Shown here one piece after another: positions 1-6,606 of a DNA stretch of 7,363 bases (positions within the stretch are counted from its first letter, which is position 1; each line of letters starts with the position of its first letter). The stretch is from positions 1 through 7,363 of the forward strand of contig CAKZSF010000105.1 in assembly GCA_937920575.1 (NCBI GenBank), in the 5' to 3' direction. The notes under the pieces were generated by a model that was not told the DNA's origin, did no database searches, and saw only the letters and a program-made list of their open reading frames with translations. Origin of the DNA: an uncultured Sphingomonadaceae bacterium. Its GTDB lineage: Bacteria > Pseudomonadota > Alphaproteobacteria > Sphingomonadales > Sphingomonadaceae. The translations under genes were made by a program, and so were the position numbers.

Positions 1-1256
1 CGGAGACGCTGGAAAATCTCGACACGAGCGACGAGGCGCCGGTGGGCTTCTTCTCGAATATCCTTGGATCGGTGTCCTCAATTCCCCGAGAACAGCCGAT
101 CCGTGACAATCTGGAGGACATCCAACAGCAATCGCGCGAGGCCGAGCGGTTAAGTCTGATCGTTGCCTCGATGCGCCCTCGTATCGAAACGCAAATCGAC
201 AAGCTGTTCGGGCGAACTTTGTTCCTCGACCGCCCCTCTCCGCGCCGTTTGAAAGCTTGGCGCAAAATGGCGCAGCAAGAGGCTGCTGAGCAGGCCGGAT
301 ACGCCTTTGCATCCTATGCCGAGGCGAAATATCACGGGGTGATCGCGCGTCTCGCCAGGACCATTTATCGGATGGTACCCGAGCTGGGAATTGCCGATCC
401 GCAGCCCATTGCTGAGAAACTGCGTGAAGCCACGCAGGCACAAGGGCTCACCTCGTTGACTGGTAGAGGGAAAGGCGCGAGCAAAGCGGCCATCGCTTTC
501 TTTCGCGCGCACGATATCGGCTTCCGCATTCGGCGCTTGCGCCTTTTGGCACGCCGTTTCGCCCGCGAATGGTCTGCCGAGGATGGCATGACTGAAGCGG
601 ATCGAGAGATCGCACAGAAGGCTATTTTCGAAGCGCTGTCGCTCTACTTTGCGAAAGAAGGTTCGGAAGGACTGGGGGCAGACTTTGGCGAAATTGCCCA
701 TCGCGTGATGGACGAACCCGAAGCAGTCTTGAATGAAATGGCCGCTCGCAGAACATTGATTGACCTCGATTTAAGGGTCGAAGCCATTCTGTCCGAAGCT
801 CTGCAAGCGCTTCCCAAGCCTGTCCGACGCCGCATGCTGCTGGCCTATCTTGGCTTCCCATTTTACGACGTGGCAACCTTGCCATTGCTGCGCAACGAAG
901 GTCTGACCGAGTTCGATCCGATCAAAGTTGACCGCATATCACCCGACGATGCCAATTCCATCCGCGAGGGGGGATCGCACTCTTCGCTGAGGGGCACCGA
1001 ATTCTACAATTTCGGCGCTTTCTTTAGCCGCGCCTATCGCGAGAATGACTATCTTTGGGGACGGCTTCACGGGGCCGAACGAATGGCTGACTTGATATAT
1101 TCCACGTTAGACGGTGCATTTGTGACAAGTGACCTGTTGGCGTTCAAACGCCGCCTTTTCCTCGCCATTCTGGACGAAGAAGATGGGCGATTGAACGCCG
1201 AACCCGATCTGGTCGAACGTCTGCGCGCCGAGGTGCTCGCTAAGCTCCCCGGCTAA
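1..1256 (+). CDS. Patatin-like phospholipase family protein, C-terminal part (DUF3376/TIGR03607 type), 5' truncated
   Basis: The reading frame is open from base 3 (Glu-Thr-Leu-Glu-Asn) to the TAA at 1254-1256, giving 417 visible codons. The GTG at 42 is an internal valine in my view, because no stop or ribosome binding site separates it from the upstream frame. The visible part is the C-terminal half of a bacterial patatin-related protein. The diagnostic block is at about nt 993-1086 (FYNFGAFFSRAYRENDYLWG followed by RLHGAERM), which I recognise from DUF3376-type proteins. Before it come Arg-rich and Ala-rich helical stretches, including SYAEAKYHGVIARLARTI. The catalytic patatin domain (GxSxG Ser and the Asp of the Ser-Asp dyad) would lie upstream of the window and cannot be checked. 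Family members are putative lipid acyl hydrolases, but the substrate is unknown. No signal peptide or membrane segment is visible. It converges on the MBL gene with 14 bases between stops, too little for a separate terminator. Confidence 0.82.
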   Translation, partial: ETLENLDTSDEAPVGFFSNILGSVSSIPREQPIRDNLEDIQQQSREAERLSLIVASMRPRIETQIDKLFGRTLFLDRPSPRRLKAWRKMAQQEAAEQAGYAFASYAEAKYHGVIARLARTIYRMVPELGIADPQPIAEKLREATQAQGLTSLTGRGKGASKAAIAFFRAHDIGFRIRRLRLLARRFAREWSAEDGMTEADREIAQKAIFEALSLYFAKEGSEGLGADFGEIAHRVMDEPEAVLNEMAARRTLIDLDLRVEAILSEALQALPKPVRRRMLLAYLGFPFYDVATLPLLRNEGLTEFDPIKVDRISPDDANSIREGGSHSSLRGTEFYNFGAFFSRAYRENDYLWGRLHGAERMADLIYSTLDGAFVTSDLLAFKRRLFLAILDEEDGRLNAEPDLVERLRAEVLAKLPG

Positions 1257-1270
1257 TCACAACCGCTGGT

Positions 1271-2221
1271 TTAGTGCTGATGATCGCCATGGCCTTCGTG
1301 ATCGTGGCTGTGTTCAGCATTGGTATCCTGATCAAACGCAGCAAGGCTTTCGTAGACAGCCCGCACAAATTGATCGGCGCTGATGAAGCCTTCGCCGCGG
1401 TTGAAATCAGACAGTGGCTTTGCGGCAACCGTCTCGTCCGCTGTTTTACCTTCGGACTTTAGTGTTGTGACGCGGCTAACGACCGTCGCAATCATTGCGC
1501 GATATTCGGCGAGCTCAGCCTTGTTAGACATGGGGCCGTGACCGGGAATGACTTTGGTCTCGTCATCCATCTGCGACATGGCAAGGTCGAGCGTGTTGAG
1601 CAAATTCAGCACATTGCCGCCCGAAGCCACATCAACAAAAGGGTATCCGGGAATTTTAAAATAGAGGTCGCCCATATGGACGACATTGTCCTCGCGCCAG
1701 ATTACAATGCTATCGCCGTCAGTGTGGCCACCACCCAGGTAATACACATCGATCGTGTCGCCATTGAGATTGAAAGTGAGCCCTGAGTCGTAGGTGACAA
1801 CTGGCAAAGCCTCTTTGGGCGATGGGCCAATTGTGCGTTCGCCGCGCTTCTGCTCGGTGGACATACGGACCCGCACATTGTGATGCGCAAAGATCGTCGC
1901 CCCGGCTTTGCCAAAGGCCTCGTTGCCGCCGGTGTGATCGCCATGCCAGTGCGTGTTCAACACGTAATCGACAGGTCGAGCGCCTAGATTGGTCACTGCT
2001 GCCTTAATCTTTTCGCTGAGCGGCGCGAACTGATCATCTATCAAGATCGTGCCATCTTCACCGTGGCTGACACCAATATTGCCGCCTGCCCCAAACAGGA
2101 CCGCGATGCCGGGTGCCAACTCCTCGGTTTTGATTTCTACATCATCGAAATTGCGCTGCGCATGAGCTGGTGCGGCCAAAGATAACGCCGCTGTTGCGGC
2201 TAGTAGTGTCTTGAATTTCAT
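1271..2221 (-). CDS. Exported metallo-beta-lactamase-fold metallo-hydrolase with His-rich C-terminus
   Basis: This is a 316-residue MBL-fold hydrolase, probably periplasmic. The first 22 residues form a Sec signal peptide: MKFK, a hydrophobic Ala/Leu core, then AHA-Q as the likely signal peptidase I site. The metal ligands of the family are visible: H91-x-H93-x-D95-H96 (THWHGDH), H166 in GGGHTDGD, D185 in HMGDLYFK and H228 in IPGHGP, so both zinc sites look intact. The last 13 residues (304-316) contain six histidines, which is not part of the core fold. The substrate cannot be told from sequence; relatives are annotated as beta-lactamase-like or simply MBL hydrolases, and nothing here proves antibiotic resistance. 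I chose the ATG at 2221 because it directly begins the signal peptide and has AAGGGA 7 bases upstream. A TTG 21 bases further upstream is possible but unlikely. It follows dnaJ on the same strand after 60 bp and may be co-transcribed with it. Confidence 0.92.
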   Translation of the reverse strand: MKFKTLLAATAALSLAAPAHAQRNFDDVEIKTEELAPGIAVLFGAGGNIGVSHGEDGTILIDDQFAPLSEKIKAAVTNLGARPVDYVLNTHWHGDHTGGNEAFGKAGATIFAHHNVRVRMSTEQKRGERTIGPSPKEALPVVTYDSGLTFNLNGDTIDVYYLGGGHTDGDSIVIWREDNVVHMGDLYFKIPGYPFVDVASGGNVLNLLNTLDLAMSQMDDETKVIPGHGPMSNKAELAEYRAMIATVVSRVTTLKSEGKTADETVAAKPLSDFNRGEGFISADQFVRAVYESLAAFDQDTNAEHSHDHEGHGDHQH

Positions 2222-2227
2222 AATTTG

Positions 2228-2274
2228 TCCCTTCGATACCAAGCCTAATCAGACTGGTGTTCGCTGTCGAGGGA
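2228..2274 (-). promoter_or_regulatory. Two-part hairpin covering the ribosome binding site of the MBL gene
   Basis: Read on the minus strand, the dnaJ-MBL gap contains an outer stem TCCCTCGA (2267-2274) paired with TCGAAGGGA (2228-2236), 8 bp with one bulged A. Inside it, after an asymmetric internal loop, ACCAGTCT pairs with AGGCTTGGT around a GATT loop, 8 pairs with one G-U pair and one bulged T. The 3' arm contains AAGGGA, the Shine-Dalgarno sequence of the MBL gene, so the folded RNA would hide it. No U-run follows (CAAATT then ATG), so it is not a standard intrinsic terminator. The structure is seen in the sequence; a regulatory role is inferred. Confidence 0.4.
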
Positions 2275-2281
2275 TCAATCG

Positions 2282-3412
2282 TTACGCGCCAAACGCCTCT
2301 TTCAACTTGTCAAAGAAGCCACGGCTTTCGGGACATTCATCTCCCGTCTCGGTCTCTTTGAACTCGCGCAAAATCTCTTTCTGCTTTGAAGAGAGCTTCG
2401 TCGGCGTTTCAACCGCGATCTCTACCACAAGGTCGCCACGCCCGCGTCCCTGCAACACGGGCATACCCGCGCCGCGTTTGCGCAATTGCTTGCCCGACTG
2501 GATGCCGGAGGAAATCTCGATTGTGCTGACTTCGCCATCAAGACCCGGAATGTCTACGGAACCACCCAGCGCTGCCGTTGTGAAGCTAATCGGAACGCGC
2601 GTAAACAGCGCGGTGCCTTCGCGCGCAAAGACAGAGTGTTCGCGCACGTGCAGAAACAGGTAGAGGTCACCCGGAGGTGCGCCCATCGGCCCAGCCTCAC
2701 CTTTGCCGGACAAACGAATGCGTGTCCCATTGTCGACACCCGGCGGGATTGTGACATCGAGCTTTTGCACGACATCGCTGCGCCCTTCTCCGCGACAACT
2801 GCGGCAGGGGCTTTCGATCACTTGGCCAGTGCCATGGCAAGTCGGGCAAGCACGCTCGACTGTGAAGAAACCCTGTTGCGCGCGCACGCGCCCTTGCCCA
2901 CCGCATAGGTTGCAAATGCGCTTGCCCGTACCGGGTTCAGCGCCTGTGCCTTCACAAGGATCACAAGCGGCGGACACTTCGACTTCAATCTGCGTGTCTT
3001 TCCCGTGGAAGGCCTCATCGAGAGTAACTTCCATATCGAAGCGCATATCCGCTCCGCGGCGTGCCTGCTGGCGTCCACCGCCTCCGCCAAAGGCAGAGCC
3101 AAATATGTGTTCGAAAATGTCGCCGATATCGCCGAAATCGGCGCCCGGCCCTGCACTACCGCCGGGCCCGCCACCAGACATGCCCTGCTGATATGCCTCA
3201 TGCCCGAACCGGTCATAAGCCGCGCGCTTCTGCGGGTCCTTTAGGCAGTCATAGGCTTCGTTGATCGCCTTAAATTTTGCCTCAGCGTCTGCATCATCCG
3301 GATTGCGGTCCGGATGAAACTTCATCGCCATCTTCCGATAGGCCGATTTCAGCGCGGCATCATCCGCACCACGATCAACCCCTAGCTGAGCATAAAAATC
3401 TGTGGCTGACAT
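2282..3412 (-). CDS. dnaJ: Chaperone protein DnaJ (Hsp40, type I)
   Basis: DnaJ is the cytoplasmic co-chaperone that delivers unfolded substrates to DnaK and stimulates its ATPase. At 376 residues it is full length for a type I protein. The order is: J domain (about 5-70) with the essential HPD at 33-35; Gly/Phe-rich linker (about 78-120) including GDIFEHIFG; zinc-binding region with four CxxCxGxG repeats (Cys pairs 150/153, 167/170, 189/192, 203/206); then the two C-terminal beta substrate-binding domains, with SGKQLRKRGAGMP. All key residues are present. I chose the ATG at 3412 (MSATDFYAQLGV) because it gives the family-typical N-terminus. An in-frame ATG at 3457 would add 15 unusual residues and lies inside a strong hairpin, so it is disfavoured. 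The gene is 74 bp downstream of dnaK on the same strand, the usual dnaK-dnaJ order, and is probably expressed from the dnaK heat-shock promoter. Confidence 0.98.
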   Translation of the reverse strand: MSATDFYAQLGVDRGADDAALKSAYRKMAMKFHPDRNPDDADAEAKFKAINEAYDCLKDPQKRAAYDRFGHEAYQQGMSGGGPGGSAGPGADFGDIGDIFEHIFGSAFGGGGGRQQARRGADMRFDMEVTLDEAFHGKDTQIEVEVSAACDPCEGTGAEPGTGKRICNLCGGQGRVRAQQGFFTVERACPTCHGTGQVIESPCRSCRGEGRSDVVQKLDVTIPPGVDNGTRIRLSGKGEAGPMGAPPGDLYLFLHVREHSVFAREGTALFTRVPISFTTAALGGSVDIPGLDGEVSTIEISSGIQSGKQLRKRGAGMPVLQGRGRGDLVVEIAVETPTKLSSKQKEILREFKETETGDECPESRGFFDKLKEAFGA

Positions 3413-3438
3413 TGTGGTCCCGTCCCCAAAGCTAGGAG

Positions 3439-3463
3439 CCACCGACGCGCGCGGCATCGGTGG
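3439..3463 (-). other. GC-rich hairpin in the dnaK-dnaJ intergenic region
   Basis: On the minus strand CCACCGA (3457-3463) is a perfect inverted repeat of TCGGTGG (3439-3445). The 11 bases between them can add three more pairs (T-G, G-C, C-G), giving a stem of about 10 bp with a five-base loop. It lies between the dnaK stop and the dnaJ start. The sequence after it is CTCCTAGC, without a U-tract, so it is not a canonical terminator. It could be a processing or stabilising element, or a weak attenuator that makes dnaJ less abundant than dnaK. The structure is seen; its function is inferred. Confidence 0.45.
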
Positions 3464-3486
3464 TGTCCTGAGCTGCTATCAACCGA

Positions 3487-5418
3487 TCAGTCTTTCTTGT
3501 CTTCGTCGACTTCGGAGAACTCGGCGTCGACAACTTCTTCGTCGTCCGAAGAAGCCGCGTCTGCCTCGTCGCTACCTTCGGCAGCGGCAGAGCCTTCGGC
3601 TTGCTGCTGCTCGTAGATAGCCTGCCCCATCTTCATCGCGTGTTGAGTCAGCGCTTCAGATTTGGCCTTCATCTCGTCGACATCGTCGCTCTCGATTGCA
3701 GTCTTGAGTTCGGCAACGCCCTTCTCAATTTCGCCTTTCAGATCAGCGTCGACCTTGTCGCCATGCTCTTCGAGTTGCTTCTCAGTTGCATGGACGAGGC
3801 TATCGGCCTGGTTTTTGACTTCCGCAGATTCGCGCCGCTTCTTGTCTTCGTCAGCGAATTTCTCGGCATCCTGAACCATCTGATCGATGTCGTCATCCGA
3901 AAGACCACCAGACGCCTGAATGCGGATCTGTTGTTCTTTGCCGGTGCCTTTGTCCTTGGCCGAGACATTCACGATCCCGTTGGCGTCGATGTCAAACGTC
4001 ACTTCGACTTGCGGTACACCGCGCGGCGCCGGCGGAATACCAACCAGATCGAATTGACCCAGCATCTTATTGTCCGCCGCCATTTCACGTTCGCCCTGGA
4101 ACACGCGAATCGTCACGGCCTGCTGATTATCCTCGGCCGTCGAATAGGTTTGCGCCTTCTTGGTCGGGATCGTGGTGTTGCGATCAATCATACGCGTGAA
4201 CACGCCGCCAAGCGTTTCGATACCCAGTGACAAAGGAGTCACGTCGAGCAACAGCACGTCTTTCACGTCGCCTTGCAGCACGCCGGCTTGAATCGCCGCA
4301 CCCATGGCGACAACCTCATCAGGGTTCACACCTGTGTGCGGTTTCTTACCGAAGAACTCTTCAACGACTTCGCGAACCTTGGGCATACGAGTCATGCCGC
4401 CAACCAGGATCACTTCATCGACGCCGCCTTTGTCGATGCCCGCATCGGCCAGAGCCTTTTTGCAAGGCTCAAGCGTGCGCTTGATCAAGTCGCCAACCAG
4501 CTTTTCGAGATCGGAGCGGCTGATCGTTTCAACCAAGTGCAATGGCGTGGACGAGCCACCTTCCATGCGCGCAGTGATAAACGGCAAGTTGACCTCAGTG
4601 GTCTGCGAACTCGACAGCTCGATTTTCGCCTTCTCAGCCGCTTCTTTCAGACGCTGCAGCGCGAGTTTGTCGCTGCGCAGGTCCATGTTTTCTTTCTTGT
4701 TGAAGGCATCAGCCAGATACTCGACAATCGTGTTGTCGAAATCTTCGCCGCCCAAAAACGTATCGCCGTTGGTCGATTTCACTTCGAAAACGCCATCGCC
4801 AATCTCGAGGACCGACACGTCAAACGTACCACCGCCAAGATCGTAGACGGCGATGGTCTTGCCATCGTCTTTGTCGAGTCCATAGGCCAAAGCCGCAGCA
4901 GTTGGCTCGTTGATAATCCGCAGAACTTCCAAGCCAGCAATCTGGCCCGCATCCTTGGTCGCCTGACGCTGTGCATCATTGAAGTAGGCAGGAACTGTGA
5001 TCACAGCCTGCGTAACGGTTTCACCGAGATAGCTCTCCGCCGTCTCTTTCATCTTTTGCAGAATGAAAGCGGAAACCTGCGAAGGTGAATAATCTTCACC
5101 GCCAGCTTTCACCCACGCATCGCCATTTTTGCCTTTGACGATCTCGTAAGGAACGAGGCCCATATCTTTTTTCGTTAGCGGATCATCAAACCGACGTCCG
5201 ATAAGGCGCTTAATCGCGAACAGAGTGTTGTCCGGGTTCGTAACAGCCTGACGCTTTGCAGGCTGGCCGATCAACCGTTCTTCATCCTTCGTAAAGGCCA
5301 CAATCGAAGGCGTCGTGCGCGCGCCTTCCGAATTTTCAACGACCTTGGGCTTGCCCCCGTCCATTACCGCGACACAGCTGTTTGTGGTGCCGAGGTCGAT
5401 CCCGATAACTTTCGCCAT
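3487..5418 (-). CDS. dnaK: Molecular chaperone DnaK (Hsp70)
   Basis: DnaK is the cytoplasmic ATP-dependent Hsp70 chaperone that works with DnaJ and GrpE in protein folding and the heat-shock response. The 643-residue product is full length. Hsp70 signatures are visible: [10 protein letters not shown] at 6-15 (phosphate 1), K70 in [18 protein letters not shown] at 169-180, YDLGGGTFD at 192-200 with T198 (equivalent to the E. coli autophosphorylation Thr), [10 protein letters not shown] at 337-346, and the interdomain linker [13 protein letters not shown] at 387-399. The substrate-binding domain and helical lid follow, then an acidic tail ending [17 protein letters not shown], close to the usual EEVVDA-type Hsp70 terminus. 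The ATG at 5418 is preceded by AGGA four bases upstream. A heat-shock-type promoter lies about 90-117 bases upstream. No HrcA-binding CIRCE repeat (TTAGCACTC-N9-GAGTGCTAA) is present. dnaJ follows after 74 bp. grpE is not in the window. Confidence 0.99.
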   Translation of the reverse strand: MAKVIGIDLGTTNSCVAVMDGGKPKVVENSEGARTTPSIVAFTKDEERLIGQPAKRQAVTNPDNTLFAIKRLIGRRFDDPLTKKDMGLVPYEIVKGKNGDAWVKAGGEDYSPSQVSAFILQKMKETAESYLGETVTQAVITVPAYFNDAQRQATKDAGQIAGLEVLRIINEPTAAALAYGLDKDDGKTIAVYDLGGGTFDVSVLEIGDGVFEVKSTNGDTFLGGEDFDNTIVEYLADAFNKKENMDLRSDKLALQRLKEAAEKAKIELSSSQTTEVNLPFITARMEGGSSTPLHLVETISRSDLEKLVGDLIKRTLEPCKKALADAGIDKGGVDEVILVGGMTRMPKVREVVEEFFGKKPHTGVNPDEVVAMGAAIQAGVLQGDVKDVLLLDVTPLSLGIETLGGVFTRMIDRNTTIPTKKAQTYSTAEDNQQAVTIRVFQGEREMAADNKMLGQFDLVGIPPAPRGVPQVEVTFDIDANGIVNVSAKDKGTGKEQQIRIQASGGLSDDDIDQMVQDAEKFADEDKKRRESAEVKNQADSLVHATEKQLEEHGDKVDADLKGEIEKGVAELKTAIESDDVDEMKAKSEALTQHAMKMGQAIYEQQQAEGSAAAEGSDEADAASSDDEEVVDAEFSEVDEDKKD

Positions 5419-5507
5419 TATTTCCTATCCTGTTCAATTGGTTGGACACTGCACCGTGAGGCACCCTCGAAAGGCGAACCTGCTCGGCAGCTCTAATTGC
5501 TAGGGCG

Positions 5508-5535
5508 ATATAGGTTCGGTTTTGCTTGGCACAAG
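5508..5535 (-). promoter_or_regulatory. Predicted RpoH (sigma-32)-type heat-shock promoter of dnaK
   Basis: On the minus strand CTTGTG (5530-5535) and CCTATAT (5508-5514) are separated so that CTTG and CCTATAT lie exactly 17 bases apart. This fits the alphaproteobacterial RpoH pattern (CTTGAA, 17-18 bases, CYTATNT) except for TG in place of AA in the -35 box. Transcription would start near 5500, leaving a dnaK leader of about 80 bases. Its position directly upstream of dnaK strengthens the call; the match was made by eye. Confidence 0.6.
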
Positions 5536-5554
5536 GGACACCAGCAGCTAGTTT
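5526..5554 (+). promoter_or_regulatory. Possible sigma-70-type promoter of the PCu(A)C lipoprotein gene
   Basis: TTGGCA (5526-5531, five of six bases of TTGACA) is followed after 17 bases by TAGTTT (5549-5554), which shares only the key T, A and final T with TATAAT. The start would fall near 5561, about 23 bases before the ATG at 5584. The -35 box physically overlaps the -35 box of the oppositely directed dnaK promoter. The -10 box is weak, so confidence is modest. Confidence 0.35.
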
Positions 5555-5583
5555 TCACAACAACACAACAGGAAAGAGTTGAG

Positions 5584-6075
5584 ATGAAAAAGACTGTATT
5601 CGCTGCTTTGGCACTCATGGCCGCTCCGTTGGCGCTTAGCGCATGTGGTTCGGATGCCGCGCAAGAGGAGCAGACACCCGAAGGCGTTGGGCTCGTTATT
5701 GAGAATGCACGATTGGTCATGCCACCGGTCAGCGGCAACCCAGCAGCGATCTATTTTGATATGACAAACTCAACTGATCGCAAGATCGGCTATTCAGCAG
5801 TCTCAGTCGACAAAGCTGAATCGGCAACTCTGCACAAGAAATTCTCCTATGATGGCCAGCCTGCCGAAATGGCTGAATTGGGGCCACAGGTTATCAAATC
5901 GGGCGAGACAGTGAATTTCAAACCGGGCGATATGCATGTGATGGTGATGAACCTCGACGAAAGCGTAAAGGCCGGCGACTCTGTTGAAGTGACTTTGACC
6001 GTTGCAGGTGGCGACAAGCAGAGTTTTGCCGCCGAGGTTGTCGCACCAGGCGAAGGAATGCTCGAGGAAGAATAG
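5584..6075 (+). CDS. PCu(A)C-family copper chaperone lipoprotein (DUF461)
   Basis: This 163-residue protein is a predicted periplasmic Cu(I) chaperone. In this family, metal delivered from the periplasm helps assemble the CuA centre of cytochrome c oxidase. MKKTVFAALALMAAP is a signal peptide and LSAC at 18-21 is a lipobox, so Cys21 should be lipidated and the protein membrane-anchored. The PCu(A)C copper motif is present: H84, M96, H118 and M120, with spacing H-x11-M-x21-H-x-M, close to the published H(M)x10Mx21HxM form. The GNPAAIYFDMTNSTDR block (51-66) and FKPGDMHVMVM (112-122) are also family hallmarks. I chose the ATG at 5584 because it begins the signal peptide and has AGGAAAG seven bases upstream; the open frame reaching back to 5497 has no such support. 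It is probably the first gene of an operon with the next two. No Sco or cytochrome oxidase gene is visible nearby. Confidence 0.93.
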   Translation: MKKTVFAALALMAAPLALSACGSDAAQEEQTPEGVGLVIENARLVMPPVSGNPAAIYFDMTNSTDRKIGYSAVSVDKAESATLHKKFSYDGQPAEMAELGPQVIKSGETVNFKPGDMHVMVMNLDESVKAGDSVEVTLTVAGGDKQSFAAEVVAPGEGMLEEE

Positions 6076-6099
6076 GGGCGACCGGCTCTTTTGACGCAT

Positions 6100-6606
6100 A
6101 TGGATGCGCCATCACCTCCGCCACCATCCTGCCCTATCGGCGGGGAACGTGGGTTAACTGCTGGCGAAATCGCGCTGGCGCGCAGCATGTTCGGTTCCGC
6201 TCTCGACTATTCCAAGATCAAGATCTGGCGCAAGAAATGGTGGCCGTTTCAGCCCAAACGGATCACGATGGCGCCGCGCGGGCATCTGCATTTTCACCCG
6301 CATGGCGACACCTATTGCGACGATTTCGCGGATGAACCGGTTCTCAAGCAGGGCTTGTTTATCCACGAGCTGGTGCATGTCTGGCAGACGCAAACACGTG
6401 GTGACTGGTATTTGCCGCTGCACCGGCATCCGTTCTGCCGTTATGACTATGCCTTGATCCCGGGCCAGCCGCTCGAACGGTATGGCATTGAACAACAGGC
6501 CGAGATTGTCCGTCATGCGTTCCTCTTGCGCAACGGATATCGATTGGCCGGCGCCGCAGATCCAGAAGCCTATGCAGTGCTTGTCAATTTTCCGGGCGCA
6601 GCATGA
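6100..6606 (+). CDS. Small HELVH-motif protein, 'Vgr-related' type, DUF4157-like metallopeptidase fold suspected
   Basis: This 168-residue protein has no signal peptide. It holds H89-E90-L91-V92-H93 in FIHELVHVWQ, the HExxH signature of zincin peptidases, in a context (HELVHVWQ) like that of DUF4157 proteins. E131 or E135 in GIEQQAEIV is a candidate third zinc ligand, as in gluzincins. Other marked features are a Pro-rich start (SPPPPS), WRKKWWPFQPKR at 43-54, and a His-rich segment GHLHFHPHGD at 61-70. I recall sphingomonad proteins of this type annotated as 'Vgr related protein', but no VgrG spike domain is visible and a type VI link is unsupported. The biochemical role is unknown. The start is uncertain: ATG at 6100 has no good Shine-Dalgarno, while a TTG at 6091 (three residues longer) has GGGG 12 bases upstream. 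It follows the copper chaperone by about 24 bp and its stop overlaps the next start, so co-transcription is likely. Confidence 0.85.
   Translation: MDAPSPPPPSCPIGGERGLTAGEIALARSMFGSALDYSKIKIWRKKWWPFQPKRITMAPRGHLHFHPHGDTYCDDFADEPVLKQGLFIHELVHVWQTQTRGDWYLPLHRHPFCRYDYALIPGQPLERYGIEQQAEIVRHAFLLRNGYRLAGAADPEAYAVLVNFPGAA

Noticed and set aside
150..701. Minus-strand open frame (183 codons) within the patatin-like gene
   Set aside because: Its translation lacks family features, while the plus strand encodes a coherent DUF3376-type protein.
1271..2221. MBL gene as an antibiotic-resistance beta-lactamase
   Set aside because: The zinc-ligand motif is shared by many hydrolases, and nothing in sequence or context points to beta-lactam substrates.
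2703..3191. Plus-strand open frame (162 codons) opposite dnaJ
   Set aside because: Pro/Ser/Arg-rich low-quality translation produced by the Gly-rich and Cys-repeat region of dnaJ on the other strand.
3413..3457. 15-residue N-terminal extension of DnaJ from the ATG at 3457
   Set aside because: The ATG sits in the hairpin and the extension does not resemble DnaJ. The ATG at 3412 gives the normal N-terminus and a length of 376.
3601..4230. Plus-strand open frame (209 codons) opposite the 3' half of dnaK
   Set aside because: Antisense shadow of dnaK with no domain, no start context and no family resemblance.
4273..5088. Long plus-strand open frame (271 codons) opposite dnaK
   Set aside because: It lies wholly inside the clear dnaK gene on the other strand. 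Long antisense frames over dnaK/Hsp70 genes are a known artefact of its codon use. No ribosome binding site or recognisable domain.
5419..5583. CIRCE/HrcA operator upstream of dnaK
   Set aside because: Searched by eye for the TTAGCACTC and GAGTGCTAA arms; neither is present.
6154..6516. Minus-strand open frame (120 codons) opposite the HELVH gene
   Set aside because: The plus-strand product has a conserved-looking HExxH motif and operon context; the minus frame has neither.
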